From the NCBI GenBank assembly GCA_036522275.1, contig DATDGC010000073.1, positions 3,305-67,304 on the forward strand: 64,000 nt of DNA. The letters are read 5' to 3'. The translations under genes were made by a program, and so were the position numbers. The DNA is from JAHFRG01 sp036522275 (lineage in GTDB: Bacteria > Pseudomonadota > Gammaproteobacteria > Burkholderiales > JAHFRG01). The notes beneath the pieces are model-generated. The model searched no databases. It was not told the DNA's origin and saw only the letters and a list, made by a program, of their open reading frames with translations. Shown here one piece after another: positions 43,809 to 51,568 of the stretch (within the stretch, counting starts at the first letter, position 1; each line of letters opens with the position of its first letter).

Positions 43809-44419
43809 CAACTCGCCGCTCCGGTTCGGGCGCAATTGCGCAGCAGTTTCCAGTAGAAAAACACCGCAAACACCGGTGCGCCCACTGCCGCCACCGACAG
43901 GAGCTCCTCCGCCAGCCCGAACCAGATCAGGGTCGGCACGGCGAGTATTCCGTCGTCGGGATCGAAGCCAGCTGCTCCACCAAGCTCCGCCGCGCGTGCG
44001 CCCCGTAGCGCCTCCAGACGCAGCGTGAGAAAAAGAATCGCGGCAACGGCAAGGCCGGCCAGCACGCCCATCGGGATCGCCCGCCATTCCAGGGACCCGC
44101 CCGAGAGCCCGACGCCTAGCCCGATGAATACCAGCGTGTTGCACAGGCCGTCGGTCACCAGGTCGTACTTGTGGCCGAACACGCTCCTCTTTCCGGACTG
44201 GCGCGCCAGCTCGCCATCGGCCCGATCGAGCAGCATGGACAGCACGAACACCCCTGCCCCCCAGGCCAGCGCTGCCGGGCTGCCGACGGCTAATATGGCG
44301 CTGGCTCCGAGACCGGTGAGCAGGCGCAGGGTGGTCAGGTGATTCGGCGCCACCGGAGTGTGGACCAGCGGCCGCACGCCGACCCGCACCAGGCGGTGGA
44401 TCCAGGTGTTGTGACTCAC
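43808..44419 (-). CDS. CDP-alcohol phosphotransferase (copy 1)
   Basis: The 203-residue integral membrane protein has the signature D-x2-D-G-x2-A-R-x8-G-x3-D-x3-D: Asp65, Asp68, Gly69, Ala72, Arg73, Gly82, Asp86 and Asp90 (LDRADGELARQSG...FGHKYDLVTD). CDP-alcohol phosphotransferases move a phospho-alcohol head group from a CDP-linked donor to an alcohol acceptor in the membrane. In this operon the natural donor would be CMP-2-AEP, giving a phosphonolipid or glycan modification; this is inference. First gene of the phosphonate operon and coupled to the PhyH gene. Confidence 0.85.
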   Translation of the reverse strand: MSHNTWIHRLVRVGVRPLVHTPVAPNHLTTLRLLTGLGASAILAVGSPAALAWGAGVFVLSMLLDRADGELARQSGKRSVFGHKYDLVTDGLCNTLVFIGLGVGLSGGSLEWRAIPMGVLAGLAVAAILFLTLRLEALRGARAAELGGAAGFDPDDGILAVPTLIWFGLAEELLSVAAVGAPVFAVFFYWKLLRNCARTGAAS

Positions 44420-44802
44420 GACGCGGACTCGATGCGGGCTGTACCTGCCCGTCGCAAGGCCCTCGAGCGTGCCAGAGGATACCAGAAATCGGGGTGGGCG
44501 CCGGTCTTCTTGAGATCAGGTCGGTTCTGTTTGTGCCGCGTCTCGAGCAGCGACGTGGCATTCGATGTGGATATGGCTCGTTCTACCTTCAACTGTGTGC
44601 GGCCACGCTGGCCCCGGTCCTGTATTAGGGTTTTCCCTTAGATTCTACCAGAAACTCGAAGTGCGGCACCGATCAGTGCTGGCCCGGCGTCGCGTGAGGT
44701 TACACTAAAGCACGAATCGATCGTTCCAGGGGAGACTGCGGATGAGAAGCTTCACGCTGGCGCTGCTGGCGGGGGCCGACGATGCGCCCGTGGCCAAGGG
44801 GC
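44420..44802. other. Non-coding gap upstream of the phosphonate operon
   Basis: This stretch upstream of the CDP-alcohol phosphotransferase probably holds the operon promoter. A palindrome-like TTAGGGTTTTCCCTTAG lies at about 44626-44642. A short plus-strand frame starting at 44742 (MRSFTLALLAGADDAPVA...) after AGGGGAG looks like the start of a secreted protein but soon runs into Arg-rich sequence, so I leave it uncalled. Confidence 0.4.
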
Positions 44803-44970
44803 TTACTTCGGGCGCAGGTCGGGAAAGAAGGCGACCAACTGCATCGCGAGTCCCATGTCCCCCGCGATCTTCAATCGCCCGCAGAGCAACGCCGACATGC
44901 CGCTCATCCCCTCTAGGATCGCGATGCAATCCTCCCCCGCCATCGACAGCGTGACGTTCGCCAGTGACAC
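44803..44970 (-). pseudogene. Remnant of an SCP2 sterol-binding-domain protein
   Basis: The minus-strand frame ending at 44803 reads LSMAGEDCIAILEGMSGMSA and then LLCGRLKIAGDMGLAMQLVA before the stop. The G-KLKIxGDMGLAMKL pattern is the C-terminal signature of SCP2 domains. Upstream sequence has no SCP2 homology and no start, so it is a 3' fragment only, about 55 codons, squeezed between the GT9 gene and the operon. Confidence 0.6.
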
Positions 44971-44983
44971 ATGAGCGGGCAGA

Positions 44984-46135
44984 TCATGTGCGGCTCCATT
45001 CAGCAAGAATGCGCTCCACGCGCTCGATGACCATCTGTGACGTGACGCCTTGCATGCAGGCATGATCGTGCGGACATTGGGACAACCGTCGGTAGTTGCA
45101 TGGCGAACAGGGTAACTCCAATCGCACAATCGAATCGGGACGGCCATACGGCCCGATGCAGACCGGGTCAGTCGGACCGAAGATGCTCACGACCGGTCTG
45201 TTCAACGCCGCGGCCAGATGCATAGGTCCGGAATCGTTGGTGACGCAGATTGCTGCGCGCTGAATAAGCGCCGCAAGATGGGCCGGTGTCGTTTGTCCGG
45301 CAAGGTCACGGGCTCCCGGACAGGTTGACGCAACTTTCTGACACAACTGCTGCTCGCGCGGCGATCCAGCCAGTGCAACGGCATAGCCTTGATTCAGAAA
45401 ATACCGGGCGACGTCCTTATAGCCATCCAGTCGCCAGTGCTTGGTTTCCCAGACTGTGCCCGGCATCAGTAGCGCCAACGGTTTGCCGAGAAGATCGTGT
45501 TGACCGAGCAATTGTTCGACGTCCGGCAAAGCATCAGGCGGCAAATAGATGCGAAAGTCAGGCGGCGAATCATCGAGGCCAAGTATCGGTCCGATCCACA
45601 AGTAGCGATCGGCGGCATGCACAGCCAGCGTCGGGATTGGAATGCGATGGGTGTAGGCAAGCCATGAGCCTTCACGCGAACCAGCCCAGCCTCGGTCCGG
45701 GACGTTTTTGTCACCGCCCCGCTCGTAACCGCTATCTTCGCGTCGCACAGGTCCACGAAAACCGATGCGTACAGACGCGCCGCTGGCCATGACGAACAGC
45801 GCCGAGCGAAGCTGGCCGTGCATATCAATCACGAGGTCATAATGCGCGCGACGGATTTGTCTCAGCAGGCGAAACAATCCGGTGGTGGCATCCCAACTGC
45901 GGCCAAAGTGCGCAAATTCGTGCCGGTCGAACAAAATAATGTTGGTTAAGGCGGGATGGCAGCGTATCAGCTCGGCGTTTTGCGGCGTAAGAAACCAATC
46001 GATCTGCGCCCTTGGGTAACGCGCGCGTAATTTGACGAGCAACGGGATGGTGTGGATCACGTCCCCCAAGGCTGAAGGTTTGATCAACAGAATCCGTTCG
46101 AACTCTATTGTGCGAAGCGGTGACGCCAATTCCAA
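44984..46135 (-). CDS. Glycosyltransferase family 9 (heptosyltransferase-like)
   Basis: The 383-residue protein has the GT9 N-terminus ILLIKPSALGDVIHTIPLLVKL, a donor-site block LLMPGTVWETKHWRLDGYKDVA, and CVTNDSGPMHLAAALNRPVVSIFG close to the C-terminus, as in WaaC/WaaF heptosyltransferases. It should add a heptose or related sugar to the LPS core at the inner membrane. The start is a TTG at 46135, directly after the stop of the oxygenase gene; no ATG/GTG lies before the family N-terminus. It may prepare the acceptor for phosphonate decoration (inference). Confidence 0.85.
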   Translation of the reverse strand: MELASPLRTIEFERILLIKPSALGDVIHTIPLLVKLRARYPRAQIDWFLTPQNAELIRCHPALTNIILFDRHEFAHFGRSWDATTGLFRLLRQIRRAHYDLVIDMHGQLRSALFVMASGASVRIGFRGPVRREDSGYERGGDKNVPDRGWAGSREGSWLAYTHRIPIPTLAVHAADRYLWIGPILGLDDSPPDFRIYLPPDALPDVEQLLGQHDLLGKPLALLMPGTVWETKHWRLDGYKDVARYFLNQGYAVALAGSPREQQLCQKVASTCPGARDLAGQTTPAHLAALIQRAAICVTNDSGPMHLAAALNRPVVSIFGPTDPVCIGPYGRPDSIVRLELPCSPCNYRRLSQCPHDHACMQGVTSQMVIERVERILAEWSRT

Positions 46136-46759
46136 TCAGCTCCGGAATGCACCGGTAAGTTTTTTCGTCCAAGCGGAAAACCGGTGTCGCCTGGTTTCAC
46201 GGTCCACCACGCTCTGGGTGGTGACCCAATTGAATTGAATCACGCGTCGGTCGCCGACGAACGGTTTATGGCCGTGATACGAATTGTCGCTGCGCAGGAA
46301 CGCCAGTAGCGTTCCTTCGACTGGCGGCACTTCAACGATGACATCATCAAGGTTGTCGGAACGCAGTAGCCGCAGCCGACCGCCGGATTCCTCCCAAGCC
46401 GGATTCATGTAGATAAGCACCGTGATGATCTTGGTCTCAGTATCCGTGTGGATGCGGCCGTCCTTCGGACCGCAGCGGCCGCGGACTGTGATCATGGTCG
46501 GTCGTCCCGACAGATCAATGCCAAGCTTTTCTTCAAAGGCCGCGCGCATTTCGGGGCCGCGAAGCTCATTCAGGAATTCACCGAAGGAGGGGCCGTACTG
46601 ATGCTCTCCGACAGGGAAGCTTCCCGGCTGTGTGATTTTCGGGTAGTCCGCGTTGATCGCGGCGCAGGTGTCGGTATTCATAAAGCCCGGGACGATCAAG
46701 TAATGAAACGGCTCTTTGATGAGCGGCGTATTCCGAAAACGCTGCAAATTAATGCTCAC
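46136..46759 (-). CDS. 2OG-Fe(II) oxygenase (prolyl-4-hydroxylase-like fold)
   Basis: The sequence shows a jelly-roll oxygenase pattern with IHTDTETKIITVLIYMNP (Fe-binding H-x-D) and the distal histidine in LRSDNSYHGHKPF, followed by the RxxIQFNW strand with the 2OG-binding Arg. It hydroxylates an unknown substrate. A GTG at 46759 (VSINLQRFRNTPLI) is the likely start; the open frame reaches 46852 only through a TTG with no ribosome-binding site. It is adjacent to the GT9 gene with no gap, so both are probably co-expressed. It is not related to the PhyH gene downstream. Confidence 0.7.
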   Translation of the reverse strand: MSINLQRFRNTPLIKEPFHYLIVPGFMNTDTCAAINADYPKITQPGSFPVGEHQYGPSFGEFLNELRGPEMRAAFEEKLGIDLSGRPTMITVRGRCGPKDGRIHTDTETKIITVLIYMNPAWEESGGRLRLLRSDNLDDVIVEVPPVEGTLLAFLRSDNSYHGHKPFVGDRRVIQFNWVTTQSVVDRETRRHRFSAWTKKLTGAFRS

Positions 46760-46933
46760 GATGCGAGTCTTTCGCCGTACGGCCTGTGGTTGGTTCCCAA
46801 GGTGTCGATCATCACTTAATTTCAGTCTAAGGAGTTTTTTTACTGGACGCAACGGCGATTTGTCTGGGAAACATACCGGCGCCGATGCGTGTATTTCTCA
46901 GCACCGTGGTACGCGGGGCGCGCTGCCCTGCGC

Positions 46934-47103
46934 TCAGGCGATGTCGGGAACCAGGTGGTAGGTGAGCGGCTGGCTGGCGTGCACCGGCCAAGCCTCGGGC
47001 CCCGTGGCGGACTTCGTTGCATCGCCCGCGGCGCCCATAGGCCCAGGTGCTCGAGGATGCGTCGGATGACTGCCGGATCCTCGATCAGCGCAATGACGCG
47101 CAT
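46934..47103 (-). pseudogene. Remnant of an IS91-family transposase 3' end
   Basis: The minus strand encodes MRVIALIEDPAVIRRILEHL then GLWAPRA, the conserved C-terminal part of IS91-like (Y2, zinc-binding) transposases. A frame change in the following purine/G+C-rich stretch leads to the usual family ending (SQPLTYHLVPDIA) and stop at 46934-46936. The first four-fifths of the transposase are missing. It shows that rolling-circle-type elements have been active at this border of the phosphonate island. Confidence 0.7.
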
Positions 47104-47124
47104 CGGCTCCTTGCACTTGGTTCC

Positions 47125-47138
47125 TTAGTGGTCTGTCC
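47125..47138 (-). repeat. GGACAGACCACTAA motif, right inverted copy
   Basis: TTAGTGGTCTGTCC here is the exact inverse of the copy at 38200-38213. It is followed by a duplicated ATATGCGAT word (47143-47160). The pair brackets the phosphonate operon, the GT9/oxygenase genes and the IS91 remnant, but leaves out the second CDP-alcohol phosphotransferase. Confidence 0.5.
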
Positions 47139-47178
47139 CCATATATGCGATATATGCGATTAGGCCTCACTTCTCAGC

Positions 47179-47835
47179 CTATCTCGCGTCCCGATCGGAG
47201 GTTCCGATCTCCGCGGCGAGCGCCTTACGCTGGACGATGGCACTCAATCTTTGCCAGGTGATCACGGCGAACACCGGTCCACCAATCGATGCACCTATCA
47301 AGAGCGGCATGCTCAAGCCGATCCATACCGCCGGCGCAAATAGGTACAGCACGTCGTCGAAGTCGAAGCCAAGAACGCCGGCGTAGGCCTTGTCGCCAGT
47401 CGCCGCGATCTTCTCCAATCGCTCGGAAAGAACCGAAGCAATCGCGACCGTAGAACCCGCGATGACGCCGAGTGCGATCGAAGCATGCCCGAGAAAATTG
47501 TCGCGAAGGCCTATCCCTATCGCGACGAAGAATAGGGCGTTGATGGCGACGTCGCTGTAATAGTCGTAGAGATGCCCACCCGGGGAAGACATCCCACCGA
47601 TGCGCGCGAGCTCGCCATCGGCCCGGTCAAGAAAACACGACCCCAACCATAGGAGACCACCCCATAAATCCCAGGCCGGATCGCCGATCATGAACGCGGT
47701 GCAGGACGCAATGCCGGTGACGACGCGCGCGGTCGTCAGATCGTTGGGCGTGACGCCCGTACCGATCAGGGGGCGAACGGCGACGCGAGCAAGACGGTGG
47801 GTCCACGACGTGAACGGCTCCGTGATACGAAGCAT
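47179..47835 (-). CDS. CDP-alcohol phosphotransferase (copy 2)
   Basis: The 218-residue membrane protein has the full signature with Asp70, Asp73, Gly74, Ala77, Arg78, Gly87, Asp91 and Asp95 (LDRADGELARIGG...GHLYDYYSD). It is similar along its whole length to the copy at 43808-44419 (shared N-terminus W-x-HRL-x-RV-x-VRPL, and the DGELAR block), so the two are paralogues with probably related substrates. ATG 47835 overlaps a short upstream stop as TGATG; the longer frame to 48027 is rejected. It lies beyond the IS91 remnant from the rest of the island. Confidence 0.83.
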   Translation of the reverse strand: MLRITEPFTSWTHRLARVAVRPLIGTGVTPNDLTTARVVTGIASCTAFMIGDPAWDLWGGLLWLGSCFLDRADGELARIGGMSSPGGHLYDYYSDVAINALFFVAIGIGLRDNFLGHASIALGVIAGSTVAIASVLSERLEKIAATGDKAYAGVLGFDFDDVLYLFAPAVWIGLSMPLLIGASIGGPVFAVITWQRLSAIVQRKALAAEIGTSDRDAR

Positions 47836-48110
47836 CAGGCGGCGTCCTGCTTGACCGGAGCGACGGCACTCGCAAGCCGGCGACCCTCGATCGCTTGCCA
47901 GACTAGCATCACCGGCGGGGCGGGCTGCCCTCCCGCCTTCCACAACCCGCGGGAAGGGCCAGAGTCCCTCTTGCCCCAAGCCCCGCGCACGGGGGTGCAC
48001 CAGGCGCACGAAGGCAATGGGTCGCAACTAGCGTACATAGGGTCGGCTCTTTATTTTATATGTCGTAGTGAGAAACCCGGTTAGCTCAGATCACGATCTC
48101 GATAAAATGT
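47836..48110. other. Gap between CDP-alcohol phosphotransferase copy 2 and the ABC exporter
   Basis: This 275-bp stretch is G+C-rich near copy 2 and becomes A+T-rich towards the exporter gene, as at a junction. A 67-codon minus-strand frame (47835-48038), ending TGATG on the copy 2 start, has no recognised homology; it may be a decayed 3' end of a lost gene. No terminator is evident. Confidence 0.45.
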
Positions 48111-49937
48111 TTATCTGACTGCCACCGCTAACTCGCGCTTGATCTCCGTTCCGACGCGCTCGGCTTCTTCCTGCTGCTGCAGCGCCCACATGTGCGCGTA
48201 GACGCCCTGATTTTCCAAAAGCTCGCGATGGGTGCCGCGCTCGATGATGCGACCGTGGTCCATCACCAGAATCTGGTCGGCATCGACGATGGTGGACAGC
48301 CGGTGGGCGATGGTAAGCGTGGTGCGGTTGGCGGCGATGCGCCTGAGTTCCGCCTGAATCGCTTTTTCCGATTTCGAATCGAGCGCTGAAGTCGCTTCAT
48401 CAAAAATCAGTATTCGCGGATTTTTCAAGATCGCCCGGGCAATCGCCACACGCTGCTTCTCGCCGCCGGAAAGCTTCAAGCCACGCTCGCCCACCATGGA
48501 GTCGTAACCGTCCGGCAGCGTCACGATGAAGTCATGAATGTGCGCCGATTTCGCCGCCTCGATGACTTCTTCGCGGGAAGCAGTGGGGCAACCGTAATTG
48601 ATGTTGTAAAAAATGGTGTCGTTGAACAGCACCGTGTCTTGCGGAACGATGCCAATCACCGCACGCAGGGATTTTTGCGTCACTTCGCGGATGTCCTGGC
48701 CGTTCACCGTGATGCGGCCTCGCCCGACATCGTAGAAGCGGAACAGCAGCCGCGCCAGAGTGGACTTGCCCGAGCCGCTGTGACCCACTACTGCAACCGT
48801 CTTCCCCGGCGCAATCTCGAAACTCACATCAAACAGGATCTGACGCTTCGGCTCATAATTGAAATTCACGCTGTCGAAACACACCGCCGCCTTCCCTGCC
48901 ACAAGATCATGCGCGCCAGGCCGGTCCTGGATATCCAGGTTTTCTTCCAGCAGGTTGAACATTTTCTCCATATCGGCGAGCGAATGGCGGATCTCGCGGT
49001 ACACAAAACCCAGGAAGTTGAGCGGCAGATACAGCTGCAGCATGAAGGCGTTCACCAGCACCAGGTCGCCCAATGTCATCGTGCCGCTGACCACGCCGTG
49101 CGCCGCCAGCACCATTAGGAGCGTCATGCCCACTGCGATGATGGCGGATTGCCCGGCGTTCAATCCTGCCAACGAAGTCTGGTTGAGCACCGCCGCTTTT
49201 TCCCACACCTGCAGGCCTTCGTCGTAGCGCCGTGCTTCCCATTCTTCGTTGCCGAAATATTTTACCGTCTCATAATTGAGCAGGCTGTCTATGGCGCGGG
49301 TGTTGGCCTTGGAGTCCGAGTCATTCATGGTGCGGCGGAACACCATGCGCCATTCCGTCACCATCAGGGTAAACACGATGTAAATGGCCAGCGTGACGAA
49401 AGTCACCACCGCAAACCACACGTCGTAATTGATGAGCAGGATTGCCGCCACCAGCGCGATTTCCACAAAGGTGGGCAAAATGTTGAACAGCATGAACTGC
49501 AGCAGGAAGGAAATGCCGCGGCTGCCGCGCTCGATGTCGCGCGACACCCCGCCGGTCTGCCGGTCCAGATGGAAGCGCAGGGAAAGCAAATGCAAATGGC
49601 TGAAGACTTTGAGTGCCACGCGGCGGATCGCACGTTGTGTCACCTTGGCGAACACCGCGTCACGCAGCTCGCCAAACAGCGTGGCGGAAAAGCGCAGCAA
49701 GCCATAACCTGCGAGCAGCGCGATGGGCAATGCCAGCAGCGCGTCTTTCAAACTCAACGAATCAACGATGCCTTTAAGCACCAACGGCACCGCGACATTG
49801 GCGACTTTGGCAAAGACCAGCAAGGTGAGGGCCAGCGCTACACGCCCCCTGAATTCCCATAGATAAGGGACCAGGGTCTTGATGGTATTCCAATCTTTGC
49901 GGTTCTTCGGCGGCTTGCCGAAATGGGTGATGCGCAT
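48111..49937 (-). CDS. ABC exporter, fused permease-ATPase (Atm1/heavy-metal type)
   Basis: The 608-residue half-transporter has about six N-terminal helices (residues 30-320) and a nucleotide-binding domain with Walker A GHSGSGKSTLA, Q-loop VPQDTVLF, signature LSGGEKQR and Walker B ILIFDEATSALD. The N-terminus (KNRKDWNTIKTLVPYLWEF) and sequence style match the Atm1/HMT1 group, which exports glutathione-linked metal or Fe-S compounds from the cytoplasm; the exact cargo is not certain. It borders the island, and a broken relative of its 3' end lies at 38002-38187. Confidence 0.9.
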   Translation of the reverse strand: MRITHFGKPPKNRKDWNTIKTLVPYLWEFRGRVALALTLLVFAKVANVAVPLVLKGIVDSLSLKDALLALPIALLAGYGLLRFSATLFGELRDAVFAKVTQRAIRRVALKVFSHLHLLSLRFHLDRQTGGVSRDIERGSRGISFLLQFMLFNILPTFVEIALVAAILLINYDVWFAVVTFVTLAIYIVFTLMVTEWRMVFRRTMNDSDSKANTRAIDSLLNYETVKYFGNEEWEARRYDEGLQVWEKAAVLNQTSLAGLNAGQSAIIAVGMTLLMVLAAHGVVSGTMTLGDLVLVNAFMLQLYLPLNFLGFVYREIRHSLADMEKMFNLLEENLDIQDRPGAHDLVAGKAAVCFDSVNFNYEPKRQILFDVSFEIAPGKTVAVVGHSGSGKSTLARLLFRFYDVGRGRITVNGQDIREVTQKSLRAVIGIVPQDTVLFNDTIFYNINYGCPTASREEVIEAAKSAHIHDFIVTLPDGYDSMVGERGLKLSGGEKQRVAIARAILKNPRILIFDEATSALDSKSEKAIQAELRRIAANRTTLTIAHRLSTIVDADQILVMDHGRIIERGTHRELLENQGVYAHMWALQQQEEAERVGTEIKRELAVAVR

Positions 49938-50066
49938 GACTGTTGGCTTTCTAAAGTCTTAGAGTATCACCCTGTGCAGTGATTGGCGAGCCAGAAAAAA
50001 ATGACGCAGCGGCATAACGCTACGGATTTCCTATGTAGGTCATAATCGCCTAATGGCGCGGCTTAA

Positions 50067-50340
50067 GGAACCTCTGATTGAGTCCATCGTGTGCGCGACG
50101 GTGTGCAATCCGGGCGCAGGGCGCGACGCGAGGAGTGTCGTTTGGTGGAGGCCAAACAAGCGACGAACAACAAAGCCATGTGCACGGATTGCCCCGTCCC
50201 TTTGGGTTGCGGCGACTGGGCAGACATCTGCGGTGTTGCTCGGGCTTGCGTTATGGCTTGATAGCGCTGCGCCCTCGCGCCTAGCATCTGGCCGCCCATC
50301 GTCCACAACGCGTCACGCGCGGGACTCAATCAGAGGTTCC
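50067..50340. mobile_element. Non-autonomous TIR element (274 bp), family A
   Basis: The ends GGAACCTCTGATTGAGTCC (50067-50085) and its exact inverse (50322-50340) are perfect 19-bp terminal repeats. The interior has GCCGCAACCCAAAGGGACGGGGC on the minus strand, matching the 36465 element. It has no transposase. One end overlaps the clsB 3' end: the last codons of clsB (Arg-Asn-Leu-stop) are read from the TIR, so the insertion replaced the original clsB C-terminus. Confidence 0.88.
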
Positions 50341-51502
50341 TTGGTTCCTGTTCCCGCCCGTAACCAAACACGCCGGTGATGAAGCGCGCCACGCCATAGC
50401 AGATCCAGATCAGGATGCGCTGCGCGAGCGGCTGGTTTGTCCAGCGTTCGCGCACTACTTGGGCTGCGCCATGCGCGACCGCCTGCATCAGGCTTTGCCT
50501 GAGCTGCTGGGCAAAGCCGCGGTCTTCCACCATCACGTTCGCTTCCCGCCCCAGTAACATGCTGAAGGGATCGATGTTGGAGGAACCGACCGTTGCCCAA
50601 TAGCCGTCCATCACCGCCACTTTGGCGTGCATGAAGCTCTTGTGGTACTCGTAAATCTCCACGCCGGCATCCAAAAAATAGCCATACAGCGCCCGCGAAG
50701 CGTAGTGCAGCAACACATATTCCACCCGCCCTTGCAGGAGCAGGATCACGCGCACACCACGCGCCGCAGCGTTCACCAGCGCGCGGCGGAAATTACGGCC
50801 GGGAAGAAAATAGGCGTTGGCGATGATGATTTCCTGTTTGGCGCCGGCAATCGCATTGAGATAGGCCTGTTCGATATCGCGGCGATGGCGCAAGTTGTCG
50901 CGGGTGACCAGCGCCGCGCGCTGTTCCCCGCAGGGCTGAACCGCCGCCGGCAGGCCCTTGGTGTGGCGCCATTCCCGTCGCAGATGCGTCCATGTGACTC
51001 GCGCCCACAGGTCTCTCGCCGCGGCATGAACCACCCGCAACAGTAGCCCCTCGATCTTTACCGCATAATCGAAGCGCGGCGGGACCTGCTTAGGCGTGTG
51101 CATGTCGTCAATGATGTTGATGCCGCCAACGAACGCAATCCTGTTGTCAATCATCACGAGTTTGCGGTGCATGCGCCGCAGCCGCTGGCGCCTGAATTGG
51201 AAGCTCAAGACCTCCGGCCGGAACAGCAGCACCTGAATATCCGCCCGGGTCATGTCGTCAATCATTTCCTGAGGCAGGGACTTTGAGCCGAAACCGTCCA
51301 GCAGCAGATGCACCGCGACTCCGCGCTGCGCCGCGCGCTTCAAAGCTTCGGCGATGCGCCTGCCGGTGTCATCGTTTTCAAAAATATACGCTTCGAGGAA
51401 AATCTCCGAAGCCGCATTATCGATTGCCTTTCCCAGCTCGGGAAAATACTCGGCTCCGTTATGCAGCAGCGTGACCCTGTTGCCCGCAAAAAAACGCATC
51501 AT
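50330..51502 (-). CDS. clsB: Cardiolipin synthase B-like phospholipase D family protein
   Basis: The 390-residue protein has two HKD motifs, HRKLVMIDNRIAFVGG (about residues 112-127) and HAKVAVMDGYWATVGSSNID (about 295-314), as in ClsB (YbhO). It makes cardiolipin at the inner membrane. Its C-terminus ends with codons contributed by the terminal repeat of the element at 50067-50340, and it has a hydrophobic tail typical of ClsB. Next to it lies the YbhP-like gene, as in E. coli ybhPO. Start ATG 51502 (or the next Met). Confidence 0.9.
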   Translation of the reverse strand: MMRFFAGNRVTLLHNGAEYFPELGKAIDNAASEIFLEAYIFENDDTGRRIAEALKRAAQRGVAVHLLLDGFGSKSLPQEMIDDMTRADIQVLLFRPEVLSFQFRRQRLRRMHRKLVMIDNRIAFVGGINIIDDMHTPKQVPPRFDYAVKIEGLLLRVVHAAARDLWARVTWTHLRREWRHTKGLPAAVQPCGEQRAALVTRDNLRHRRDIEQAYLNAIAGAKQEIIIANAYFLPGRNFRRALVNAAARGVRVILLLQGRVEYVLLHYASRALYGYFLDAGVEIYEYHKSFMHAKVAVMDGYWATVGSSNIDPFSMLLGREANVMVEDRGFAQQLRQSLMQAVAHGAAQVVRERWTNQPLAQRILIWICYGVARFITGVFGYGREQEPRNL

Positions 51503-51568
51503 TGCACCACAAAATTAAGCTGGGAGATTTGCCGCGGAATAAACTAGGCTGCGCGCGCCGGCAGCGCA

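Noticed and set aside
44742..44954. Plus-strand frame starting MRSFTLALLAG after AGGGGAG
   Set aside because: Turns into Arg/Pro-rich sequence antisense to the SCP2 relic; at most the 5' end of a lost gene.
47835..48038. 67-codon frame ending TGATG on the second CDP-alcohol phosphotransferase
   Set aside because: No recognisable homology; could be a decayed gene end but cannot be supported as a gene.
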